From MGIIa-K1 sp964218365 (GTDB taxonomy: Archaea; Thermoplasmatota; Poseidoniia; Poseidoniales; Poseidoniaceae), in contig CAXPMI010000037.1 of assembly GCA_964218365.1 (NCBI GenBank), positions 45,802 to 109,801 of the forward strand: 64,000 nt of DNA. Direction: 5' to 3'. The translations under genes were made by a program, and so were the position numbers. This document shows positions 44,430-51,459 of this stretch, piece after piece. A model generated the notes under the pieces. That model was not told where the DNA came from, ran no database searches, and saw only the letters and a program-made list of their open reading frames with translations. Positions within the stretch are counted from its first letter, which is position 1; every line of letters starts with the position of its first letter.

Positions 44430-45288
44430 AGATGGCAATGTTATAGTCAGAATTGGTCATTCACCAGACCCTGATGATGCCTTCATGTTCTATGCGATGA
44501 CAACAAATGCATTTCCAACTCCTGGGTACAAATTCGTACATGAATTACAAGACATCGAAACTCTAAATCACCGTGCAATGAACAAGGAGTTAGAGGTATC
44601 AGCCGTTAGTATCCACGCTTACCCAGACATAGCTCAAGATTACGCGCTGATGAATTGCGGTGCATCCATGGGAGAAGGATATGGACCAATGATTGTAACC
44701 AAAAAAGGAGTTACAATTGAAGAAGCCAAATCAAAACCAATAGCAGTTCCGGGATTGAAAACTAGTGCATATCTTGGAATTAAGATGTGCTGGGGTGATT
44801 TGGATTATGAGGTTGTAGCATTTGATGAAATTATTCCCAAAATTTTGGACGGTACATACACATCTGGTCTCATTATTCACGAAGGTCAATTGACCTATGT
44901 CGAACATGATTTGGATGTTCTTGTAGACTTGGGAGTATGGTGGAATGAGAGAACAGGCGGCCTACCAATGCCACTAGGTGGTAATGTAGTTCGTAAGGAC
45001 CTTGGTCAACAAATGATGGAAGACATTACCATGTATACAAAAATGAGTATAGAACACTCGATTTCAAATCCTGATGTAGCCCTACAATTTGCAAAAAAAT
45101 GGGGAAGAGGAATCGATGATGATACTAACAGGAAATTCGTTACAATGTATGTAAACGACAGGACAATCGACTACAAACCAGAAGGTAGAGAATCAATACG
45201 ACAATTTTTGAAAGAAGGCCAGAGCATCGGACTCATCGAAGCATCATTTGATGTAGATGGCTTGAAATTTATTGGTGCTGATGAGTAG
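44404..45288 (+). CDS. mqnD: 1,4-dihydroxy-6-naphthoate synthase MqnD
   Basis: MqnD converts cyclic dehypoxanthine futalosine to the naphthoate precursor of menaquinone. The 294-residue periplasmic-binding-fold protein shows IGHSPDPDDAFMFYA (17-31), DIETLNHRAM, AVSIHAYPDIA and NCGASMGEGYGP. These match the MqnD family, including the less-studied archaeal branch. The ATG at 44404 overlaps the copA end by 26 bases; an earlier start is within copA. It lies 4.5 kb from mqnE-mqnA. MqnB and MqnC are not in the window. Confidence 0.85.
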   Translation: MAAELPIDEDGNVIVRIGHSPDPDDAFMFYAMTTNAFPTPGYKFVHELQDIETLNHRAMNKELEVSAVSIHAYPDIAQDYALMNCGASMGEGYGPMIVTKKGVTIEEAKSKPIAVPGLKTSAYLGIKMCWGDLDYEVVAFDEIIPKILDGTYTSGLIIHEGQLTYVEHDLDVLVDLGVWWNERTGGLPMPLGGNVVRKDLGQQMMEDITMYTKMSIEHSISNPDVALQFAKKWGRGIDDDTNRKFVTMYVNDRTIDYKPEGRESIRQFLKEGQSIGLIEASFDVDGLKFIGADE

Positions 45289-45296
45289 GGATTACT

Positions 45297-45779
45297 ATGA
45301 GCGTAGCAGACAGAGTTCCTGGTGTATCAGAGTACGGTTCTGTAGATCCAGCTCCTCCCTCAACCGAGTCAAGGATAAGCAAACTCGCAGAGACATTGCT
45401 AGATGAGGAAACAAAGATGTTCGAAAGAATGAGGGCTGTGTTTTCACTTAGAAACAATCGCTCAAAGGAGGCAGTGGAAGTTCTTTGTAAAGGATTCAAA
45501 GCCAGTAGTGCTCTACTTAGGCATGAACTAGCATACGTACTTGGGCAAATGCAGGACAATCACGCTGTTCCAACTCTAATCAACGTTTTATCAGATGAAA
45601 ATGAGCATGTAATGGTTAGACATGAAGCAGCAGAAGCACTTGGTGCAATAGGCGACCGCAGAGCAAAATCAGTTTTGGAACATTTTTTGCAAGACCCTCT
45701 TCCTGAAGTATCAGAATCTTGCGAAGTGGCTTTGGATTTGCTCGCACTATGCGAAGAACCTTCAGATGTTAATTGGTAA
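45297..45779 (+). CDS. Single-lobe deoxyhypusine hydroxylase-like HEAT protein
   Basis: The 160-residue protein is made of HEAT-like helical repeats with two His-Glu pairs, H76-E77 in LLRHELAYVLGQMQ and H109-E110 in MVRHEAAEALGAIG, 33 residues apart. This equals the pair spacing within each lobe of eukaryotic deoxyhypusine hydroxylase (DOHH), whose four pairs hold a di-iron site. VDPAPP near the N-terminus, FERMRAVFSLRN and ESCEVALDLL match the DOHH linker and C-lobe as I recall them. It is half the usual length (about 300), so a homodimer could rebuild the site. It starts 8 bases after mqnD. A general HEAT-repeat role is the alternative. Confidence 0.75.
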   Translation: MSVADRVPGVSEYGSVDPAPPSTESRISKLAETLLDEETKMFERMRAVFSLRNNRSKEAVEVLCKGFKASSALLRHELAYVLGQMQDNHAVPTLINVLSDENEHVMVRHEAAEALGAIGDRRAKSVLEHFLQDPLPEVSESCEVALDLLALCEEPSDVNW

Positions 45780-45828
45780 TCCACCAAATTGAAAGGCTGT
45801 ACCTGCCACGGGTAGATGAGGGAGAGCA

Positions 45829-46032
45829 ATGCCACACGAACATATCGAACTCGCACAGACTCCAAATGGAGAAATAGGGCCGCGTTGCAAATCATGTGGC
45901 ACAAGGTTGACTTTCGGAGAAGCCATGGTAGTGGACAAGAATTACCTGTGTTGGGAGCACTATGTCGAAGCTACTGGTGCTGACACCGCTACGGTAGAGA
46001 TTCAGAGACAAACACGTTTCTGGAAAGAGTGA
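45829..46032 (+). CDS. Small zinc-finger-like protein
   Basis: This 67-residue protein has CKSCG (residues 20-24) and CWEH (42-45), a plausible four-ligand zinc site (C-x2-C, C-x2-H) like a minimal treble-clef. I do not know the family. GGGAG precedes the ATG. It lies between the DOHH-like gene and priS on the same strand. Confidence 0.7.
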   Translation: MPHEHIELAQTPNGEIGPRCKSCGTRLTFGEAMVVDKNYLCWEHYVEATGADTATVEIQRQTRFWKE

Positions 46033-46065
46033 ATATTCAAGTCTCTCCTAGTCATCCACTAGATT

Positions 46066-46071
46066 GAGGTG
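46066..46071 (+). promoter_or_regulatory. Shine-Dalgarno GAGGTG that decides the priS start
   Basis: GAGGTG is followed after 5 bases by GTT at 46077. The gene at 47349 has the same GAGGTG five bases before its ATG, and 48481 has GAGGTGA at similar spacing. The ribosome-binding site therefore points to the GTT as initiator. Confidence 0.55.
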
Positions 46072-46076
46072 GTACT

Positions 46077-47267
46077 GTTTCAGGCTGGGCAAGATTCGCA
46101 CATCGTTTTACTCAATACTACCGTACAGCGGATTTGTGGACGCCTCCAAGGTTGAGGACGAGGGAATGGATGTTCATCCCGTTCGGTGGTGGAACTCCTA
46201 TCAGACACAAGGCATTCTCTGACATGAATGGTGTACGCCGATTTATCTGCGAAAGGCCTCAGCACTCATGTTTTTACTCCACTGCTTACTGGAAAAAACC
46301 CCATGAATTAAAGATGGCAGATAAAGAATGGTTAGGTGCGGATTTAATTTTCGATTTAGATGGCGACCACCTTCCAGGAGTTACCGACAAAGACTTCCCT
46401 GGGATGATTAACGTGATTCAGGAGCAAGCATGGTCTCTGTGGAACGATTTTTTAGAACCTGATTTCGGCTTCAATGAAGACTACTTACAGGTTACATTTT
46501 CTGGTCATCGAGGATTCCATTTGCATTACAGAGACCCGAAATTTTTCCATCTTGATTCCGAGGCGAGGAGAGAACTAGTAAGCCATATTCGCGGCGAAGG
46601 TGTCGAAGTCAGTGATTTGTTGGAGCGTTCTAGAAATCCAAATGCTACAGGTTGGGCAAAAAGAGTGTCCAAAGGAATCACATCAGTGATTGCAAAACTC
46701 GATCAAATAAATCGAGGAGATGTGAAACTTCTCAATGCAATTACTGCTAATCTTCAAGAAATGATGGATAGGGAAGGAATTAAGGGTTTACGTGGCAAAT
46801 CTAGTATCGAAAAACTAGCAGAATTAATGCAAGATTCGAATAGAAGAGAGAGAGTAATTGATGGCAGATTAACAGCACTTAACAATCACGGTCTGTTATT
46901 TCAGAATTTAATCCGTGCTGACAAAAGCGTTGTTTTGGGAAGTGCTGGTGAAACAGATGAGGTTGTTACAATTGATACACGTCGCCAAATTAGGTGGCCA
47001 GGTTCATTGCATGGGAAAAGCGGAATGCGAGTAACCGAGTTCCCTCTCAGTCGTTTGGATCCTGATAAATCTGATTCATTCGATTGTTTGAGCGAAGGTA
47101 TTGCACTTTCAAGAGATGAACTAGTTCGAGTAGAAATGACAGTTGATGATGCAATCGCTAGATTTGACGAACGTGTGATTGACGCAGCGGCAGGGGAAGT
47201 TGTTGAGATTCATGAAGCAGGTGCAACATTCCTTGTTTTGAAAGGTTGGGCGAAATTAATAAAATAG
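46077..47267 (+). CDS. priS: DNA primase small (catalytic) subunit
   Basis: PriS is the catalytic subunit of the archaeal primase. With the start at 46077 it has 396 residues. The catalytic Asp pair is D93-x-D95 in ADLIFDLDGDH, and SGH (142-144) in FSGHRGFHLHYRD completes the nucleotide site. RTREWMF corresponds to the conserved N-terminal REF motif. The only canonical start in frame is TTG at 46134. That would remove FAHRFTQYYRTAD, which corresponds to the conserved first helix of PriS, so I place the start at GTT. A sequencing error (GTG to GTT) would look the same. It is the last gene of the copA-mqnD cluster. Confidence 0.88.
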   Translation, partial: VSGWARFAHRFTQYYRTADLWTPPRLRTREWMFIPFGGGTPIRHKAFSDMNGVRRFICERPQHSCFYSTAYWKKPHELKMADKEWLGADLIFDLDGDHLPGVTDKDFPGMINVIQEQAWSLWNDFLEPDFGFNEDYLQVTFSGHRGFHLHYRDPKFFHLDSEARRELVSHIRGEGVEVSDLLERSRNPNATGWAKRVSKGITSVIAKLDQINRGDVKLLNAITANLQEMMDREGIKGLRGKSSIEKLAELMQDSNRRERVIDGRLTALNNHGLLFQNLIRADKSVVLGSAGETDEVVTIDTRRQIRWPGSLHGKSGMRVTEFPLSRLDPDKSDSFDCLSEGIALSRDELVRVEMTVDDAIARFDERVIDAAAGEVVEIHEAGATFLVLKGWAKLIK

Positions 47268-47348
47268 ACAAAATTTCATACTACGTATGCATCTAACAAT
47301 GGGAACGTTCAAGGGTAGACTACCTCCCACCCAACATGAGGTGCGCTA

Positions 47349-48470
47349 ATGGGTCTGCGTAAGAGAGACAAGAAAGCCAATGATTTGCCTCCAATGCCAG
47401 GTCTCCCTCCGATGCCTGCACCGCCTGCGCCGGGAATGCCAATGCCACCTGCCCCAGGTTTGCCGCTTCCACCTAATCCTGCCGCTCCGATGCCACCTGC
47501 ACCGGCACAAATCCCTACCCCGTCAACTCCATCAGCTCCACCTGTTGCGCCGTTGCCTGCAGCTCCATTACCTCCGGCGCCTCAGACATCACCTGAGCCG
47601 CAACTACAAGCAATCGAAGCACTTCCACCTAGTCCTGCTCCAGAGCCAGTGGTTGAAGAGCCAGAGAAAGAATCCTACGCAGGCCTATACGCAAAGAAGA
47701 GTGGCAAACCACTACAGCAAGTTTACGGACACATAGACCGAATTGGAGAGGGGGAAGTTGGAAGCCTTCTTGAGAGATATTCAGATAGATTCGGACATGA
47801 ACTTGACCGAGAGATCATTGTCATGCGCAAAGATGAGCGCGAGGATAAGATTGCTGAGATTAGAGATTCACCTACCGTTCAATTACTCAATGAAGAAGCA
47901 GAAGAGGAGAGCCACCTTGATGGGGAAACTTTGGTTGAATTGAATTCTCAACTTCAAACAGTTGAAGACGAACTCAGAAGACTCAAACCAGAATATCAAG
48001 CTGCAAAAGATGACGGCGATAGAGAAACCCTGCGAGAATTAAGACCTGCCCTCGAGCAACTTATGGCTGAAAGGAAGCTAATCAAGGCCGTACTTGCAGG
48101 TGAAGCAGAGTTGGATGATTTAATCGGTTCTGAAGATGAAGAAGAAGACGCTGAAGAGTATGAAGATGAAGAGGAAGAATACGAGGACGAGGATGCCGAA
48201 GAAGATGTCTTCACAGAGTTCGTATCTATCATAGATGGATTCCTTGGAGAACTGCCAGAGGCCGATGTCATCGCATTCACCAAATCAGCAGAATTTGAAA
48301 TTTACAAATCTGTAGCCTCCAATCCGGTAGCAGCAGACGATGATGATAGAAGCGAATTCTTCGGAGTGGTAGATAGGTTGCTTGGAGATATGCCAGATGA
48401 TGCAATTTTGAAGTTCACTCAAAGTGAAGATTTCGAAATTTACCGCGCTGTAGGCGCAATGTATAGTTGA
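47349..48470 (+). CDS. Pro-rich, coiled-coil, acidic protein with two C-terminal repeats
   Basis: I do not recognise this 373-residue protein. A basic start (MGLRKRDKK) leads into a low-complexity Pro/Ala/Met region (about 14-95). Next comes a charged helical region likely to be coiled coil (about 150-250), then an acidic run (EDEEEDAEEYEDEEEE). Two copies of a motif of about 36 residues end it (about 289-324 and 336-370: IIDGFLGELPEADVIAFTKS and VVDRLLGDMPDDAILKFTQS, each ending in FEIY). GAGGTG precedes the ATG. It heads a three-gene operon. Confidence 0.75.
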   Translation: MGLRKRDKKANDLPPMPGLPPMPAPPAPGMPMPPAPGLPLPPNPAAPMPPAPAQIPTPSTPSAPPVAPLPAAPLPPAPQTSPEPQLQAIEALPPSPAPEPVVEEPEKESYAGLYAKKSGKPLQQVYGHIDRIGEGEVGSLLERYSDRFGHELDREIIVMRKDEREDKIAEIRDSPTVQLLNEEAEEESHLDGETLVELNSQLQTVEDELRRLKPEYQAAKDDGDRETLRELRPALEQLMAERKLIKAVLAGEAELDDLIGSEDEEEDAEEYEDEEEEYEDEDAEEDVFTEFVSIIDGFLGELPEADVIAFTKSAEFEIYKSVASNPVAADDDDRSEFFGVVDRLLGDMPDDAILKFTQSEDFEIYRAVGAMYS

Positions 48471-48480
48471 GGTGAATATT

Positions 48481-49356
48481 ATGGGTTTACTAGACAAGGT
48501 CGATAATTTAGATGAATCACAACCTGAAAAAGCTAAGCCAAAAGCAGCTAAAGCAGTTTCTAAAGCAAAGCCAAAGGCAGCAAAAGCGGTCGCAAAGGCA
48601 ACACCAAAGGAGACAACTGCAAAACCCGCTAAGGCTGCAAAAGCGGCTAAATCTCGCGACAAGCCTGAAAAGATACGTCCAACAGGTTTACCAGAAGGCT
48701 ATGAATTGGCTGGAAAAATGCCAAGATATATTGGTTGGCTAATCAACTTCGGATGGAATTTTGGTGTAGCAATTGGTCTGTTGAGTATCATTTCAACGGG
48801 AGCTGATTCAGACTTAACACTTGGATGGATTGCTTCTCTTTTGATGATTACACTAAACTGGCTTGTCCTTCCGATCTGGACTGGCCGAAATATTGGAGAG
48901 TTTGTATCTAGAACAAAGTACATCAACTCTTCAGGTAACAAACCAATTTTTATCCATGCGATTCTGAACAACAGTATCGGATTCTTATCTCTTATCGGTC
49001 TGATTCTGTTAATGGCAAACTTCCAAAACATTAGTTCAGGAGGCATGCCATGGTTTATCACTGGTGTTGTGTTTATACTCTTCTGGATTGTAAATTTCTT
49101 CTTCAAGAAAAACTCAGACTTCTCTCAAGGAGCAATCGACCTATTGTTCAGCGCGTACCTCGTAAAGCACGTAGCAACAGGTGATGAAACCGGATGGTTG
49201 GCGAGATTTGAATCTCTTGGCGACTTTGGTGACAAGTGGCAAGCAAGTTCACAAAAGAGGCAGGAAAAGGCTGAAGCAAAGGCATCGTCAAAGGCAAAAA
49301 AAGCCGCTAAAGCCAAACCTAAGGAATCCAACTCAGAAGAAGAATCTGAGGACTGA
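48481..49356 (+). CDS. RDD-like membrane protein with Lys/Ala-rich tails
   Basis: The 291-residue protein has an N-terminal histone-H1-like tail (AAKAVSKAKPKAAKAVAKAT), about four membrane segments (about 85-225) and a second Lys/Ala tail at the C-terminus (KASSKAKKAAKAKPKES). The membrane part starts MPRYIGWLINFGW, has GRNIGEFVSRTKYI and ends GAIDLLFSAYLV, which fits the RDD family pattern. The GAGGTGA 6 bases before 48481 sets the ATG; a GTG at 48472 lies inside it. Both tails should be cytosolic and may bind acidic polymers. Confidence 0.7.
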   Translation: MGLLDKVDNLDESQPEKAKPKAAKAVSKAKPKAAKAVAKATPKETTAKPAKAAKAAKSRDKPEKIRPTGLPEGYELAGKMPRYIGWLINFGWNFGVAIGLLSIISTGADSDLTLGWIASLLMITLNWLVLPIWTGRNIGEFVSRTKYINSSGNKPIFIHAILNNSIGFLSLIGLILLMANFQNISSGGMPWFITGVVFILFWIVNFFFKKNSDFSQGAIDLLFSAYLVKHVATGDETGWLARFESLGDFGDKWQASSQKRQEKAEAKASSKAKKAAKAKPKESNSEEESED

Positions 49357-49358
49357 AG

Positions 49359-50294
49359 ATGAATCGCCGTGTGGCGACTTGGGATGGTCGAAAGACTCTA
49401 TCAGTAATTGTTACCACGTTAGTGATATCTTTCCTTTTACCGTATGGATTCTTTGTAATAATCTTAGCAATTTTATTACTCATTCACCAGTTATTGCTAC
49501 GTCTAATTTTCACAGGTCCAGAGAAGAGAAGCCCACCATTTGATGATCCAAGATGGGAAGTTCTTCAGGGAGACAATAATGGAGTCGACGTCTACGGTTT
49601 CATAAATTATCAACCAAAGAAATCGGATATGGCAGTATTCATCCATGGTTGGCAATCTTCTAGTGAAAAATACACTGAGCGAATGTTATTATTTCGAGAT
49701 AGGGGTTTGCATACTCTAGCAATAGATTCACGGGGTCATGGAATGGCGCCTGATACTCCAGAGTGGACTGCTGGAAAAGTTATTTCAGATGTAAAATGTA
49801 TTTTGGAAAATGTTGATTCTTCAAGAGTAAATAAGATCCACTTCTATGGACACAGCCTAGGAGGTTTCATCGCTATCGGAATGCACCATTCAAGACATAC
49901 AGGATGGTGGAAGGACAATTATGGAACCTTAATTCTCGAATCACCAATGGCGGCATACTCTCCAATTTTGGAGCAAATGTCTGGTAGAATATCGTTCATG
50001 CTGCCATTATTGAAACGATGGGCATTGAGAGGTTTCAATAAGATTCACCCTGAAGCAGGGGGTTTAGAATGGAAGGACATTGATGTCCCTCATTGGGGGC
50101 TACCTAAAGTCCCAATACTACTGTTACAGGCTGAGATGGATACAAGACTTGGCAGATATCACTATGATTTGCTCATGAATCAAGACTTAGACATCGATGG
50201 ACATCTCATCAAGTCACTTACACATTCGAAAAATAGGGTTAACGAAGATAGAGATAAACTGATTGTAGAGTGGATAGAAAATAAAATTCTTTGA
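49359..50294 (+). CDS. Membrane-anchored alpha/beta hydrolase
   Basis: The 311-residue protein has one or two membrane helices at the N-terminus (about 12-50), then an alpha/beta hydrolase domain. Visible motifs are the oxyanion strand VFIHGWQSSSEKY, the DSRGHG segment, the nucleophile elbow GHSLGG (about 168-173), and a late Asp (EMDTRLG) and His (LTHSKN). It resembles serine lipases or acylglycerol lipases; the substrate is unknown. It is the third gene of the operon starting at 47349, and its stop abuts the next convergent gene. Confidence 0.85.
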   Translation: MNRRVATWDGRKTLSVIVTTLVISFLLPYGFFVIILAILLLIHQLLLRLIFTGPEKRSPPFDDPRWEVLQGDNNGVDVYGFINYQPKKSDMAVFIHGWQSSSEKYTERMLLFRDRGLHTLAIDSRGHGMAPDTPEWTAGKVISDVKCILENVDSSRVNKIHFYGHSLGGFIAIGMHHSRHTGWWKDNYGTLILESPMAAYSPILEQMSGRISFMLPLLKRWALRGFNKIHPEAGGLEWKDIDVPHWGLPKVPILLLQAEMDTRLGRYHYDLLMNQDLDIDGHLIKSLTHSKNRVNEDRDKLIVEWIENKIL

Positions 50295-51332
50295 TCACTC
50301 TTCTTCTGAGACGCCTGCTTGTTCCCGTGCTAATTCTCTCATATCTTCGTGCAGGTCTAGCTCATCAACTATTTCTTCTCCAAGTAGAGTTTCTATTGCA
50401 TCTTCCATTGTCACTATACCTGCAGTTCCACCAAAGTCATCTGTTACTGCTAGGATTTGAACTTTGGACTTCAAGAACGTTTCAAGAGCCAGGTCAACAC
50501 TATCGTCCATTCCAATTGTAAGTATTGGCTTCTTGAACTCAACTAATTCTTTATCCCACTCGTCCATCGAGGCGGCCATCAGGATATCCGACCTCAAGAC
50601 AAATCCAGATAATTGGTCGATTGATTCTTCATATACAGGCATTCTACCAAATCTCAAAATTTTTGTTTCATCCAATACTTGCCTTATTGTCCAACTATGG
50701 TCAAATGCCATGGTAACGGTTCTTGGTGTCATAATATCCTTCACAGGAGTTTCTCTAAGCGCAAGCAGGTTATGGATGACTGCTTCCTCATCTTCCTCTA
50801 ACTCTCCCTCTTCTTCGCTTATGTCAGCCAAAACGTGTAATTCGTCTCTTGTTACAGAAACAGATTCCTCTTTTGGTAAAAGTCTCTTGAAAAGTAATAG
50901 AGGCGTGAAAAATGGGGCTAACGCTTTTGTCATTCCTGACAATATATATCCGGACGGTAGTGCAAGCTTTTTCCAATATGCTGCACCGATTGTTTTTGGA
51001 ATAATTTCTGAAAGGAATAATACTGCCAAGGTTAGTATTACGGATGCAATTGTGAGACTATCATCTCCCCAAATTCTGGCCACCTCGGCACCGACTCCTG
51101 CAGCACCCATTGTATGAGCAATAGTATTGAGAGTAAGTATCGCAGTCAACGGTTTTACAGAGTCGTCCTCCTTTAGCCTAGACCACCGTTTTCCGTTCCT
51201 GTCGCCAGATTTACTCATGATGCTAACATGAGAAGTGGACATAGAAAGTAACACTGCTTCCAACATGGAACACATGAAGGAAACACCCAGTGCAAGGGAT
51301 GAATATACGACAAGCATTGTGTAGTCTGCCAT
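50295..51332 (-). CDS. CNNM/CorC-type membrane protein with CBS pair
   Basis: The 345-residue protein has the DUF21/CNNM transmembrane domain (four helices, about 5-165; LSEIIPKTIGAAYWKK is the family signature). Two CBS motifs follow (about 190-310; DIMTPRTVTMAF, GIVTMEDAIETLLGEEIVDE) with an acidic tail. Relatives are Mg2+ or Na+/Mg2+ transporters or transport regulators (CorB/CorC). The ATG at 51332 starts at MADYTML; one at 51371 would add 13 residues. It diverges from metG. Confidence 0.88.
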   Translation of the reverse strand: MADYTMLVVYSSLALGVSFMCSMLEAVLLSMSTSHVSIMSKSGDRNGKRWSRLKEDDSVKPLTAILTLNTIAHTMGAAGVGAEVARIWGDDSLTIASVILTLAVLFLSEIIPKTIGAAYWKKLALPSGYILSGMTKALAPFFTPLLLFKRLLPKEESVSVTRDELHVLADISEEEGELEEDEEAVIHNLLALRETPVKDIMTPRTVTMAFDHSWTIRQVLDETKILRFGRMPVYEESIDQLSGFVLRSDILMAASMDEWDKELVEFKKPILTIGMDDSVDLALETFLKSKVQILAVTDDFGGTAGIVTMEDAIETLLGEEIVDELDLHEDMRELAREQAGVSEEE

Positions 51333-51459
51333 AGGGTTCAACGAACTCCTCAGCCAATCGGCCCATCTCATGCTAGAGAGTATAGTTCTTGAGTCTTCGC
51401 CATTATTCCTAACACAGAACTCATGTAGTTTATCTCATCCGACAGGTTGGGTGAACCGC

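Noticed and set aside
48520..48660. Short DNA repeats (AAAGCAGCTAAAG-like) resembling a CRISPR or satellite
   Set aside because: They are irregular and in frame, encoding the Lys/Ala tail; a coding low-complexity stretch.
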